This document shows positions 33,097 through 42,976 of a stretch of DNA of 64,000 nucleotides, in pieces; position 1 is the stretch's first letter, and every line of letters starts with the position of its first letter. The stretch lies in NCBI GenBank assembly GCA_964477265.1, contig CAYZDJ010000009.1, forward strand, positions 26,312 through 90,311, in the 5' to 3' direction. Source of the DNA: CAIVPM01 sp964477265. Its GTDB lineage: Bacteria; Bacteroidota; Bacteroidia; Chitinophagales; Chitinophagaceae. The notes beneath the pieces are model-generated. The model was not told the DNA's origin. It saw only the letters and a program-made list of their open reading frames with translations, and searched no databases. The position numbers were made by a program, and so were the translations under genes.

Positions 33097-36000
33097 ATGA
33101 ATGTTTTATCAAATAAATCATTAAAAAAGGTTTTGGCTCTACTCCTATTCCTTTCACTTTTTTCATCTCAAAATTTTGCCCAGCAACGTGTTAAAAAAGT
33201 TGTTATGCAAGCCTTTTGGTGGGACTATTGGAATAATAATTTTCGCTTTAAATGGGCAGATTATCTAGCAGAATTAGCACCACGTTTAAAAGCTATTGGC
33301 GTAGATGCAATCTGGATTCCACCAAACTACAAAAATGATGGACCAGGCAGTGTTGGTTATAGCCCATTTGACCAATATGATTTGGGAGATAAAAACCAAA
33401 AAGGTGAAACTCTTAGCGACACTGTGCGTACAAGAAGTGGCAATAAGGATGAACTATTAAGAATGATTGCCATCATGCATGCAAATGGTATTGAGGTAAT
33501 ACAAGATGTTGTTTTAAACCATCAGGCAGGTGCAGGAAACAGAGGTGGTGGTGGTGGTAGAGATTATACTGCTGCTTCTATGCCATATCAAGACAACGCA
33601 TCTAACTACTATAAAAATTTTAGATATGTGTGTTATAGCACACCACATTTAGATACAAGTGCTGCCGATTATTGGACACGAAAAGGAAGATGGAGTAAAA
33701 ATTTGCATAATTTTTATCCGAATATGAATAACAATGCTGTTAATACAAATAGCATTAATACTGCTTATTTTGGCCCAGACATGGCCTATGAAAGCAATAG
33801 TATTGGATTAAGCACAAATATTCCAACATCTGGATCAGTAACAATTGGAGGAGTTACTAAACCATATTTTAATGCTGCACAATCAAGCAATTATATGGCT
33901 CAGGGTGCAAAAGACTGGATTATGTGGTATAAAAAGCAAACTGGTGCAGATGGTTTTAGATGGGATGCTGTAAAGCATTTTGGCTTTGATGTGCAACGCG
34001 ATTTAACCTATGCCTTAAAATACCAAAGTGGTTTTGCAAATGGCGGTAATAGCATGTTTAATGTAGGCGAATGGGTAGGTACACAAAGTGAAGTTGACTA
34101 TTATGTGAGCCAATTGGTAAAATCTGGAACGCCAACAGAAAGTGGTGTAGCAGATGAACAAATGAGTGGTGGTTTTGACTTTGGCTTAAGGGGCTATGGC
34201 TCTGGTGGTGGCATTTATTCAATGGTTTTAAATGGGGGTAGTTTTGATATGCAAACATTGCCAGGTGCACAACAAAGCACAAGGTATTTTGATTATCCAA
34301 ATGGAACAAGAATTTATAAAACTGTGCCATTTGTAAACAGCCACGATACTTATAGACCCAACTTTACAACTAATGGTAATTATTCTCAGGCATTAGGCAA
34401 TACAGCAGGTTGGAATACAGGACAAGAATTAGGAGGTAATGGACAACATATTGACCCACGCGAACCACGCTTTGCAGCAGCAAATGCAGTAATATCAGCT
34501 GTTGATGGCAATCCTTGTTTTTTTATTGAAGATGTTTTTGATTATTTTAGCTTAAACAAAAGATGGTCTCATTTACCTGCAAATGCAGATAGCTTGCCAT
34601 TAAGAAAAGATGTTGTAAATATTATGCAATGCCATCAAAAACTTTCTTTTAAAGATGGAGACTATGGTGTACCTACAGCACAAACTGGCACATCTGCACC
34701 ATTTTATCAAGTAGGTTCAAGTGGCGACCATATTGTATTTGAGAGAACAGGAAAGGCCCTAATTGGCATTACAGATGCATATTCATCTGTAAACAACAAT
34801 ACTGCAGACCAGCAAGTTTGGGTTACATGTAATACAGCATGGACTCCAGGAACAATTTTATACGATTATTCAGGTGCTCATGGTGTTGCTGGTTCTACAA
34901 TTCAAAGTGACAGAAGGGTGCTTATTAAAACTGCTCCTTGTGGTCACACTATTTCTGGTGTATATGGGCATGGTTACTCTATTTGGGCTCCATACCCTAA
35001 TGGCACACCTGCAAGCGTGAATGACTTATATAATCATATTGCAACATACGTACAACCACGTGCAACAACAACGCAACAAGAATGGGAAATGGCAGATGAC
35101 TTAGGTGATAGTCATTGTGCAAGCTTAGGACAAGGTGGGCAATTGCCTGCAAATAGCACTAATCAACGTGTTGCAGGGAAAATATTTGTTCAAAGTGGAA
35201 CTACTGTTGCTTACTATTTAAAACCTTCTGTTGATAATACAAATATTTCAATTTCATTGTGGGATTTATATGGTAACAAACTTAGCGAAGCAAGTGGAAA
35301 CAGCACTGCTGCATCTCCAATTAGTGCAAGCTATAATGCCACATATACTGGATGGATTACTATTAAAGTAAGGAATGCAGATGCTAATCAACCAGCACAA
35401 AAAGCCTGGGCAAATGTTACTTATACAGCACCTACAACAATTAATACAAGAGATACTGCAAACTCAGCTACAACAAGGGTTTCAATATGGACATCAAATA
35501 AAGGAACGAGCGATATTACAGATTGTGGCAACTGGGAAGAAGGTATTGTTCCAAATGTAAATTCAGTAGTTATTGTTCCTTCATATGCAATGAAAAAAGC
35601 AAACTTTCCTAATGGTTTTGAAGGAAGAATTATTACAGCAAGCAAAAAGCTGGTTAAAAATGTAAATGTTAATATTCTTAGCTCAGGAACAAGCTATACA
35701 TCTGCAAGCAGCATTGCTGATGGAAGTTATACTGCAAGCAGTTTTATTCCAAAAAACAATTACACATTAAAACCTTCAAAAAACAACGATGTAGCAAAAG
35801 CAAATGGTGTTAACGCCACTGATGTATTATTTGTTCAACGCCACATTTTAAATACTACAAAACTTAACAACGCGTATAAAATAATAGCTGCCGATGTTGA
35901 TGGTAATAAGATAATAAATGCAACTGATGTTCTAAGGATTAAGCGTTTAATATTGGGCACTGATACCACTTTTACCAAAACAGTTAATGCAGTAAAAATT

Positions 36001-36837
36001 GACAGGCTTTGGGAATTTGTTGATAGCAGTTATGTATTTCCTGATACCACAAACCCATTTCCATTTAAAGACAGCATTAGTATTTCTACAAACCTTAACA
36101 CAGTAAAAGGCAATCAAACATTTATTGGCGTTAAGTTGGGTGATGTAAATGATAACTGGATTGCTACAACAGCAAAAGGTGTTGCAAAAGAACATTTGCA
36201 ATTATTGTATGAAGAACAAAATGTTGGCAACAATGTACAGTTAAATGTGACTTCGTTAAACTTTACCAACATAGCTGCAATGCAATACACGCTTCATTTT
36301 GATAATACTAAATATGAATTTGCAGGTATAGAAAACAATAAACTTAATATTGACTTTAATACTGCAAAAGCAAGCACTACAGGCAATATAGGTATGCTAT
36401 GGACAGATAAAAATGCTGAAGCTAAAACCTACACTAAAGAAGATATTTTATTTAGCATTATATTAAAACCTAAAAAATCAGGTATTAATAATGTGGATGT
36501 AACTATCAATAACGACATTGCAGACGTTGCGGCTTGGGATAATAAATTGAATGTGCAACAAATCAGCTTGTCAAAAAAACAAACTGCAAGCGATAAACAA
36601 ATTATAAAAAGCGATTTACTTCTTTATCCAAACCCAGCTACTACTGCTGTAAATATTGTTACTAATAATGCAAAACAAATTTTGATTAAGGATTATTTAG
36701 GCAGAACAGTAAAAGCAATAAACAACCCAAAACAGTTTGAAACAATCAATACAAAAGCCCTTGCAAGAGGAGTATTTATGATACAAGTAACCTTGCAAAA
36801 TGGCAATTTAACAAATGAAAAACTAGTAGTAGAATAG
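33097..36837 (+). CDS. Secreted GH13 alpha-amylase with dockerin-like, cohesin-like and T9SS sorting modules
   Basis: A 1246-residue protein. The signal peptide (1-29) is followed by a GH13 barrel at about 33-480. Region I is DVVLNHQ. The nucleophile is Asp290 (GFRWDAVKH), the acid/base Glu325 (NVGEWVG), and the transition-state stabiliser Asp417 (NSHDTY). Beta-rich domains follow, then a dockerin-like pair of Ca loops at about 895-960. The second loop is good (DVDGNKIINATD); the first lacks acidic residues at positions 3 and 5. A cohesin-like domain lies at about 1046-1160 (NIAAMQYTLHFDNTKYEFAGI). A T9SS type A domain begins at YPNPATTAV (~1176). It should hydrolyse starch or glycogen outside the cell. 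A 17-bp palindrome lies just upstream. Confidence 0.9.
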   Translation: MNVLSNKSLKKVLALLLFLSLFSSQNFAQQRVKKVVMQAFWWDYWNNNFRFKWADYLAELAPRLKAIGVDAIWIPPNYKNDGPGSVGYSPFDQYDLGDKNQKGETLSDTVRTRSGNKDELLRMIAIMHANGIEVIQDVVLNHQAGAGNRGGGGGRDYTAASMPYQDNASNYYKNFRYVCYSTPHLDTSAADYWTRKGRWSKNLHNFYPNMNNNAVNTNSINTAYFGPDMAYESNSIGLSTNIPTSGSVTIGGVTKPYFNAAQSSNYMAQGAKDWIMWYKKQTGADGFRWDAVKHFGFDVQRDLTYALKYQSGFANGGNSMFNVGEWVGTQSEVDYYVSQLVKSGTPTESGVADEQMSGGFDFGLRGYGSGGGIYSMVLNGGSFDMQTLPGAQQSTRYFDYPNGTRIYKTVPFVNSHDTYRPNFTTNGNYSQALGNTAGWNTGQELGGNGQHIDPREPRFAAANAVISAVDGNPCFFIEDVFDYFSLNKRWSHLPANADSLPLRKDVVNIMQCHQKLSFKDGDYGVPTAQTGTSAPFYQVGSSGDHIVFERTGKALIGITDAYSSVNNNTADQQVWVTCNTAWTPGTILYDYSGAHGVAGSTIQSDRRVLIKTAPCGHTISGVYGHGYSIWAPYPNGTPASVNDLYNHIATYVQPRATTTQQEWEMADDLGDSHCASLGQGGQLPANSTNQRVAGKIFVQSGTTVAYYLKPSVDNTNISISLWDLYGNKLSEASGNSTAASPISASYNATYTGWITIKVRNADANQPAQKAWANVTYTAPTTINTRDTANSATTRVSIWTSNKGTSDITDCGNWEEGIVPNVNSVVIVPSYAMKKANFPNGFEGRIITASKKLVKNVNVNILSSGTSYTSASSIADGSYTASSFIPKNNYTLKPSKNNDVAKANGVNATDVLFVQRHILNTTKLNNAYKIIAADVDGNKIINATDVLRIKRLILGTDTTFTKTVNAVKIDRLWEFVDSSYVFPDTTNPFPFKDSISISTNLNTVKGNQTFIGVKLGDVNDNWIATTAKGVAKEHLQLLYEEQNVGNNVQLNVTSLNFTNIAAMQYTLHFDNTKYEFAGIENNKLNIDFNTAKASTTGNIGMLWTDKNAEAKTYTKEDILFSIILKPKKSGINNVDVTINNDIADVAAWDNKLNVQQISLSKKQTASDKQIIKSDLLLYPNPATTAVNIVTNNAKQILIKDYLGRTVKAINNPKQFETINTKALARGVFMIQVTLQNGNLTNEKLVVE

Positions 36838-36863
36838 CTACTATATAATATAAAAATAGTTTT

Positions 36864-36903
36864 AACTAAAGCCCTGAAGCATAATGCTTCAGGGCTTTTA
36901 GTT
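36864..36903. terminator. Terminator of the amylase gene
   Basis: AACTAAAGCCCTGAAGC pairs with GCTTCAGGGCTTTTAGTT (one bulge), loop ATAAT, 26 bases after the stop. It can act in both directions. Confidence 0.85.
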
Positions 36904-37170
36904 AACAGTGGTCTTAAAAAAATATAGAATTACCGATGCATTAAAATTAATTGCACCCAGTAAAACAAAGAAGTAATTTTCTTCATTTTTTAATTAAATA
37001 TTACGTTGTTTTAAATTATTTTAAACACAGAAGCTACAAAGCATTTCACAGAGAGAACAGAGATATATCATAAACGCTCAGCAATCTCTGTGTTTCTTTA
37101 ACCCAGTTACGCTGTGGTAAAATCTCTAAAGCATTTAGAGCTAAAACTTCCATCTGCATTTAAAATAAAG

Positions 37171-37196
37171 AAAGCCAACCTTAAAAGGTTGGCTTT
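37171..37196. terminator. Terminator of the 37225-40965 gene
   Basis: Perfect arms AAAGCCAACCTT and AAGGTTGGCTTT with a two-base loop, T-rich on the minus-strand exit side, 28 bases after the stop of the minus-strand gene. Confidence 0.8.
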
Positions 37197-37224
37197 AATA
37201 AATAATTCTTATTTCATTAAATAT

Positions 37225-40200
37225 TTACTTTATCAGTACTGTAGTACCCTTTAAAAAAATCTCCTTCCCAGTTTCTTTATCAGTATAAACCAAAGTCCAT
37301 ACATAAGTGCCTGCTGGTTGTGCTACCCTTAAATAATTTTTTCCATTCCATTTACTACCTTCAGTAAATGATTCAAACATTAAAGTGCCACCACGATTGT
37401 AAACCCTGAAATTAAACTTACTGGCTTTATATGTGTTAAGTGGGTATAAATAATCATTTAATCCATCACCATTGGGTGTAAATGCAGTTGGCACCTGTAT
37501 TAAACAATTAGAAGTAATTTTTAAAGTTTGATATAATGTATCGTAGCATGGCACTGCATTTCCTACAATAAGCGATGCAGTAGTTGTATAATAATTATCG
37601 CCTGTAAGCATTGTGTTTCCCGTGTTTGGATTAACTCTATCTGTTGGCACTGGATAATTTTGCTGAGCAGGATTAGGATTATTGTTTATTACCCCATTTC
37701 CAAAATCCCACTTCCAGCTTGTAATTTTTCCTGAACTCATGTCACTAAATTTTACTGATTCTGTAGGGCAGATAATATCTCTGTCAACAGTAAATCTTGC
37801 TTTAATTTTATCAAACACCAGATTAAACACTTGGCTTGAAGTATCCTTACAGCTTGGGTTTGAGACAATCAGCATAATATTTTTTTCACTGCTATCCCTG
37901 TAAGGAATTGTTAATGATGGCAACACCCCAATTGCAGTTCCATTAACAACCCATGTCCATTTATTTTCTTCGTTTGCTACAGTATGCATCAGCAATAATG
38001 TATCTGCTTTGCAATTCATTTTGATTGACGAAGTAAATGTTGCGTCAACATTGTTATAAGCAACAAAGCCAATAAAGCCTGGTGCAGTAGCAACGCCACA
38101 GTCATTTAAAATAGTATTCCCATCGTTGCCTTTTACAAGGTTTATCTGGTAATATCCACCAACAGTTATAGGCGATGAAAGCTTTACTACCACTGCTTTT
38201 CCAAAGCCATTATTGCAGTTTACAATATAAGCTGATGAAACAATTGGATTACTTGCTCCAGTTACTGCAAAATCACTTCCATTTACAGCAACTGTATTGC
38301 ACAGCATTGGCGAATTGAAATAAATAATAAATGAATCAGGTGAGCAGATATTATAATCTACCTTATCCATCAACGCAGGCGATGATGGCTTTACAACAAT
38401 ATTTTTTACTACAGATGTATCAAAACATCCTACAATATTTTTTACAATTAATTGTGTAGGATATGTTGCATATACATATTGCAATGGATAATTTACTGGC
38501 ATTGGATTTTTTAAAGTGCTTGTTAGCCCTGCACCAAAACTCCAGTTCCATTGTGTAATAATCCCTTTACTGCTATCAATAAAAACAGTATTTCCAAAAC
38601 CACAAGTAGTGTCAGGAAAAACATATTTTGCCTGTATGCTATGGTCAATAACATTTACAATTTGATTAGATGTGTCATTGCATACACCATTACCTACAAT
38701 CAATTGCACATTGTGGTTTGTTGCAACATTGCTATAAATTACTGTTGTGCTTTGAGTGTTGCTTGTTGCAATATCAGGGCTTCCATCAGTAAAACTCCAT
38801 TGCCATTTATTTGCCCCATTGTTTATATTGTGGTTAAACAAAATTGTATCTTGTTTACAACCCCACTTTGCATTGTAAGTAAAAGCAGGATTAACATGCT
38901 CTAAAAATTTAAAACTTACAGTTGAAGGCGTTGTTGCAATGCCACAATCATTAACTATTGTGTTGCCATCGCTTCCTTGCTTTAAGGCAATACTATAATT
39001 TCCTGTTTTTAACGGTGCAGCAAGCTGCAAAGTAACAACAGTACCTACTCCACTGGCACATGCAATGCTTGCACTTATTATGGTATTTGGTGCTACCCCA
39101 TTTATTGAAAAGTCACTGCCATCAAGGGCTACAGAGCTACATATCATATTCTGCTTAAAAAATATTTTCACTTCAGTTGCTGAACAAACAGGAGGAATGA
39201 TACTATCAAATACAGCAGGAATTGTTCCTCTTACCAAAATATTTTTTACAATAGAATCTTTGCAACCAATGGCATTAATTATCATTAACTTGGTTGCATA
39301 AATTTTATTAACAGTTAATACAGGATATGTTTGTGTTGGAGGATTGGGTGATGTAGATGTCTGCCCATTATCAAAATCCCAAAACCTGCTTATAATATTT
39401 CCTGTTGAACTATCAATAAATGTCTCAGGATTATTAGGGCAGGTTGTATCTCTGCTCACATTTATTTTTGGCATTAATGTATGGTCTGCAATAGGAATAT
39501 TCTGAGTTGTAGAATCTGAACATGCAGGATTAGAAACTTTCAACTTTACAGCCCTTGTAGCAAAAGAATTATAAACTACCTGTTGTGTCTGCAATGCACT
39601 GTTTGCAGGTGCTCCATCAAAATTCCATTGCCATTTATTTACACCATTATTACCATCGTGGGTGTACAACAATGTATCTGCTTTGCAGGTTGTATCAACT
39701 ATTGTATAAGTAAAATTAGGATTAGGTTTAATATAGGCATTGAATGTAACACTTGTATTTGCAGGTGTTGCAACATCGCACTGGTTTAAAACTGTGCTGC
39801 CATCACTTCCTTTTTGTACAGATAAAGTATAATTGCCAGTTGCATTAACAGGGCTTGCAAAATTTAAAGTAACAATATTGCCCAAACCACTTGCATTGCA
39901 GTTAACGCTTGCATTGCTTATGTTTACAGTTGATGGACCAGTTATCAAAAAGTCTGAACCATTTGCTGCCACAGAATTGCATTGTATTGGTGCTTTAAAA
40001 ACAACTTGCACTGATTGAGGGTTACAACCAACTATCCTAACACTATCAATTAATGTGGGCTGCGAAGCACCTACAACAGAAAAATTAAATACTAAGTTAT
40101 CAGGAATACCATTGCCACAATTATCTAAAATAGTATTTCCATCGTTTCCTGTTTTTATTTGTGTAGTATAATTGCCAACAGGCAAAGGACTAGCTAAGGA

Positions 40201-40965
40201 AACTGTGATGCTATCAGTATCAAAACTTGTTGCACACCCAAAACCAACAATAGAATTAATTATTGGATTTGTACTGATGCTAATATCACTAGCATCTGTA
40301 GCTATGCTGCTACATTTCATTTTTTTATTAAGCTTAATAGAAATAACATTGGCAATACAGTTAGCAGTAATATTTTTTACGTTTGGTGCTGTTGTATCAA
40401 CCATTCCATCAGCATTTGTGAATGAAAGGTTATAACCAGATTGCCCAGTTGATGTAAAATGGCTAACCATTAATAAATAGTTATGGTCTTTTATTAATGT
40501 TGGTGCTTTAGTAATTAATGGCACACCAGTTCCATCGCATCCATTGGCAGTTGTTGCAGTTAATGATGTACCTGTAGTTCCTCCTTGCCCACTCCAGTTG
40601 CAAGCCACAAACAAAGATGAATTGGTATAAATATCATTAGGATTTTTTCCTGTTATATCAAACAATTGCCAATCATAATCATCGCCAGTACTTATTGGTT
40701 TTATTGTAAATACAAGCGACATGGTTTGAAAAGCAGTGAACTTGTAATAGTAAGGATTTATATCTGTGTAGTTAACTGCAGCACCAGTACAAGGTGGTAC
40801 AGGTATAGTGCGTCCATTACAGGCAGGTACAGTATTTTGTGTAAATGTAGTTGCTGCACATACAGGAAATGCAGAACCTGGGTTTTGTCCATTGCCAGGG
40901 CACTGGCTAAATAATTTTATATTGAAGAATACTAAAACTGATAAGAAAATACAAATTCGCTTCAT
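37225..40965 (-). CDS. Giant repeat protein with PKD domains and gliding-type C-terminal domain (T9SS cargo)
   Basis: A 1246-residue secreted protein. A signal peptide (1-20) and an N-terminal Cys-rich domain (~21-190) are followed by four Ig-like modules. Their signature is an FxxxMxCxxVAxxGSDF phrase, then a GxYxxxxxxGxDGNTIxxxCG phrase (starting near 195, 305, 590 and 865). The last three are each followed by two PKD domains (WQWNFDGAP / FWDFDNGQT types), so the unit Ig-PKD-PKD is tripled. The final ~85 residues are the type B gliding-associated sorting domain (VPTAFTPNGDGLNDYLYP, FRVYNRGGTLMF). Likely a surface adhesin or fibre. The intervening Cys pattern implies disulfides. Internal repeats make it prone to length change by recombination. 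Confidence 0.88.
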   Translation of the reverse strand: MKRICIFLSVLVFFNIKLFSQCPGNGQNPGSAFPVCAATTFTQNTVPACNGRTIPVPPCTGAAVNYTDINPYYYKFTAFQTMSLVFTIKPISTGDDYDWQLFDITGKNPNDIYTNSSLFVACNWSGQGGTTGTSLTATTANGCDGTGVPLITKAPTLIKDHNYLLMVSHFTSTGQSGYNLSFTNADGMVDTTAPNVKNITANCIANVISIKLNKKMKCSSIATDASDISISTNPIINSIVGFGCATSFDTDSITVSLASPLPVGNYTTQIKTGNDGNTILDNCGNGIPDNLVFNFSVVGASQPTLIDSVRIVGCNPQSVQVVFKAPIQCNSVAANGSDFLITGPSTVNISNASVNCNASGLGNIVTLNFASPVNATGNYTLSVQKGSDGSTVLNQCDVATPANTSVTFNAYIKPNPNFTYTIVDTTCKADTLLYTHDGNNGVNKWQWNFDGAPANSALQTQQVVYNSFATRAVKLKVSNPACSDSTTQNIPIADHTLMPKINVSRDTTCPNNPETFIDSSTGNIISRFWDFDNGQTSTSPNPPTQTYPVLTVNKIYATKLMIINAIGCKDSIVKNILVRGTIPAVFDSIIPPVCSATEVKIFFKQNMICSSVALDGSDFSINGVAPNTIISASIACASGVGTVVTLQLAAPLKTGNYSIALKQGSDGNTIVNDCGIATTPSTVSFKFLEHVNPAFTYNAKWGCKQDTILFNHNINNGANKWQWSFTDGSPDIATSNTQSTTVIYSNVATNHNVQLIVGNGVCNDTSNQIVNVIDHSIQAKYVFPDTTCGFGNTVFIDSSKGIITQWNWSFGAGLTSTLKNPMPVNYPLQYVYATYPTQLIVKNIVGCFDTSVVKNIVVKPSSPALMDKVDYNICSPDSFIIYFNSPMLCNTVAVNGSDFAVTGASNPIVSSAYIVNCNNGFGKAVVVKLSSPITVGGYYQINLVKGNDGNTILNDCGVATAPGFIGFVAYNNVDATFTSSIKMNCKADTLLLMHTVANEENKWTWVVNGTAIGVLPSLTIPYRDSSEKNIMLIVSNPSCKDTSSQVFNLVFDKIKARFTVDRDIICPTESVKFSDMSSGKITSWKWDFGNGVINNNPNPAQQNYPVPTDRVNPNTGNTMLTGDNYYTTTASLIVGNAVPCYDTLYQTLKITSNCLIQVPTAFTPNGDGLNDYLYPLNTYKASKFNFRVYNRGGTLMFESFTEGSKWNGKNYLRVAQPAGTYVWTLVYTDKETGKEIFLKGTTVLIK

Positions 40966-41050
40966 TGCTAAAGTTAAAGACGTAAAGATAATGTTGCGAG
41001 CAACTCATTGCATTTGCATTGTGATAATTTTAAGAATTGTTACAATCATT

Positions 41051-41083
41051 TTTATTTACCAAAACCCTAACACCCTATTTTTG
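41051..41083 (+). promoter_or_regulatory. Promoter of the DUF6580-like gene
   Basis: TTTA at 41051-41054, 21 bases, then a perfect -7 box TATTTTTG at 41076-41083. The ATG is at 41104. Confidence 0.5.
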
Positions 41084-41103
41084 CCTAAACAGATTTTAAA
41101 AAA

Positions 41104-41664
41104 ATGAACAAGAAAATATTTGCCTTAGTTATTGGTGCAGTTTTATTTAGTGTAGTGTATAGAGTGCAGCCATACAGAGTTAATGGCTTCAATCCTAGTT
41201 TGGCATTAGCAGTTTTTACTGGATTTTTATTTAATAAAAATAAAAAATGGGCGTTTGCTTTACCGTTAATCTCAATGTTTTTAAGCGATGTTATATATCA
41301 ATTTTTATACATTAACAATTTGGGTACTGTAAAAGGTTTTTATGGTTGGTGGCAAATTGCTAACTATGCAAGTCTTGTTGCAGTTGCTGCTGTAGGTTTT
41401 TATATTAAAAAAAACAATGCTTTGCAAGTTGGTATTGCAGGTATAGCTGGTGCTACTTTGTTTTTTATTTTGTCAAACTTTTTTGTATGGGCCGAGGGTA
41501 TGGGCTATCAGCATAGCTACACACTTACAGGTTTAATCACTTGCTACATAGATGGCATTCCATTTTACAACTATAGTCTTACAAGCACTTTGATATTCTC
41601 TGCTGTTTTATTTGGTGTTTATTATTTAATTACAAATCCTTCAAAAGAAAAAGAGTTGGCATAA
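41104..41664 (+). CDS. DUF6580-like membrane protein
   Basis: A 186-residue protein with five to six membrane segments. The pattern is that of a Bacteroidota family of small membrane proteins: FNPSLALAVFTGFLF, then ALPLISMFLSDVIYQFLY, then ATLFFILSNFFVWAEGMGY and a last segment starting PFYNYSLTSTLIFSAVLFG. The fold recalls S components of ECF vitamin transporters, but no substrate is indicated. It is a single gene between a consensus -7 box and a terminator hairpin that overlaps its stop codon. Confidence 0.75.
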   Translation: MNKKIFALVIGAVLFSVVYRVQPYRVNGFNPSLALAVFTGFLFNKNKKWAFALPLISMFLSDVIYQFLYINNLGTVKGFYGWWQIANYASLVAVAAVGFYIKKNNALQVGIAGIAGATLFFILSNFFVWAEGMGYQHSYTLTGLITCYIDGIPFYNYSLTSTLIFSAVLFGVYYLITNPSKEKELA

Positions 41665-41684
41665 TTTATTATACCAACTCTTTT
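41649..41684. terminator. Terminator shared by the DUF6580-like and thiolase genes
   Basis: AAAAGAGTTGG pairs with CCAACTCTTTT around an AT-rich loop with an inner ATAA/TTAT stem. It includes the stop codon of the plus-strand gene and lies 22 bases past the thiolase stop on the other strand. Confidence 0.75.
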
Positions 41685-41705
41685 ATATATTTCAGGCGTG
41701 AGATA

Positions 41706-42887
41706 TTAGCAATTCTCAATAACCATAGCACTTGCACCACCACCACCATTACAAATACCTGCACCACCTATTTTGCCATTATTTTGTTTAAGTACATTTA
41801 TTAATGTTACAATTATTCTTGCACCACTGCAACCCAATGGATGACCTAAAGAAACTGCACCACCATTAACGTTTACCTTACTTGCATCTAAATTCATTTT
41901 TTGCATATTTACCAAACCCACTACACTAAAGGCTTCATTCAATTCTACAAAATTCAAATCGCTCATTTGCAAGCCTGCTTTTTCAACAGCTTTTGGTAAA
42001 GCTAAACTTGGTGTAGTTGTAAACCATTCAGGTGCTTGTTCAGCATCGGCATAGCTACGAATAATTGCAATAGGTTTTATACCCAATTCATCTGCTTTTT
42101 CTTTGCTCATTAAAACAACCGCAGCAGCACCATCATTCATTGTGCTTGCATTGGCAGCAGTTACAGTTCCTTCTTTTGAGAAAGCTGCCCTTAGTTCAGG
42201 TATTTTATCAAACTTTACATTAAATGGTTCTTCATCTTTATCAATAACAGTTGTGCCTTTTTTTGTAACTAATTCAACAGGCACAATTTCATTTGCAAAT
42301 TTTCCATCAGTAACAGCAGCCTGGCTGCGTTTGTAGCTTTCAATAGCAAAAGCATCTTGTTCATCTCTGGTAATATTACATTCCTTAGCACACATATCAG
42401 CAGCATTGCCCATTGCATAATTATGGTAAACGTCTGTTAAGCCATCTTTTGCCAAGCCATCAATCATATTTACATTACCATACTTATTACCCCAACGCAT
42501 ATTTGGTGAATAAAAAGGAACATTACTCATACTTTCCATTCCACCTGCAACCACAACATCAGCATCGCCAAGCATAATGCTTTGAGCCGCTTGTGCAATA
42601 GCTTTCATTCCACTTGCACACACTTTATTTACTGTTGTGCAATTAACGCTATCTGGCAATCCTGCAAACTTTGCAGCCTGACGTGCAGGTGCTTGTCCAA
42701 GGTTTGCTTGTATAACACAACCCATAATTACATCTTGCACCAAAGCTGCGTCAATATTGGCTTTGACAATAGCACCTTTAATGGCAAAAGCCCCTAATTG
42801 TGTAGCACTAAAATCTTTTAAACTACCACCAAAACTACCCAGTGGTGTGCGTACTGCACTTACTATATAAACTGTTCTGTTACTCAT
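41706..42887 (-). CDS. Acetyl-CoA C-acyltransferase (thiolase)
   Basis: A 393-residue cytoplasmic enzyme that makes or cleaves acetoacetyl-CoA or 3-ketoacyl-CoA. Motifs: the opening YIVSAVRTPLGSFGGSL, the nucleophile cysteine in NKVCASGMKAIAQA, VVAGGMESMSN, the histidine in NVNGGAVSLGHPLGCSGARI, and the second cysteine in GGAGICNGGGGASA. The ATG at 42887 (MSNRTVYI) is preferred over an upstream TTG because it matches thiolase N-termini. A perfect -7 box TACATTTG (minus strand, 42913-42906) lies 18 bases upstream. Biosynthetic (AtoB) and degradative (FadA) forms cannot be told apart from this sequence alone; no beta-oxidation partner is adjacent. Confidence 0.93.
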   Translation of the reverse strand: MSNRTVYIVSAVRTPLGSFGGSLKDFSATQLGAFAIKGAIVKANIDAALVQDVIMGCVIQANLGQAPARQAAKFAGLPDSVNCTTVNKVCASGMKAIAQAAQSIMLGDADVVVAGGMESMSNVPFYSPNMRWGNKYGNVNMIDGLAKDGLTDVYHNYAMGNAADMCAKECNITRDEQDAFAIESYKRSQAAVTDGKFANEIVPVELVTKKGTTVIDKDEEPFNVKFDKIPELRAAFSKEGTVTAANASTMNDGAAAVVLMSKEKADELGIKPIAIIRSYADAEQAPEWFTTTPSLALPKAVEKAGLQMSDLNFVELNEAFSVVGLVNMQKMNLDASKVNVNGGAVSLGHPLGCSGARIIVTLINVLKQNNGKIGGAGICNGGGGASAMVIENC

Positions 42888-42912
42888 ATTTTTTTTATTT
42901 GGGTGCAAATGT

Positions 42913-42950
42913 AATGAAGAGAAGCTAACGATTGTTAGCTTCTCTTCATT
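42913..42950. terminator. 17-bp perfect inverted repeat upstream of the thiolase
   Basis: Arms AATGAAGAGAAGCTAAC (42913-42929) and its exact complement (42934-42950) enclose a 4-base loop. It probably terminates the M1 peptidase transcript (minus strand, stop at 42977). The last arm runs into the thiolase -7 box, so it could also be an operator. Confidence 0.6.
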
Positions 42951-42976
42951 ATTCTGTTTATGTTTTACTATTTAAT

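Larger units (their letters stand above)
36838..37224. other. 387-bp gene-free stretch between convergent genes
   Basis: It contains two terminators (annotated separately). The sequence at about 37025-37130 is rich in the words ACAGAG and CTCTGTG, related to the CAAAG/CAGAG-type intergenic repeats at 62532 and 63043. No reading frame of note. Confidence 0.5.

Noticed and set aside
37113..37122. A further copy of the LytTR-type motif (TGTGGTAAAA, minus orientation)
   Set aside because: It has no partner at 21 bp and lies within CAGAG/CTCTGTG-type intergenic repeat sequence, so it is probably chance.
38000..40500. CRISPR-like regular repeats
   Set aside because: The periodicity comes from protein-level module repeats in a coding gene with unit lengths of hundreds of bases and imperfect copies.
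39065..40914. Several plus-strand frames of 60-118 codons opposite the giant PKD protein, and similar shadows opposite dnaE, the subtilase and the amylase
   Set aside because: Low-complexity antisense frames without start signals or domain content, wholly inside well-supported genes.
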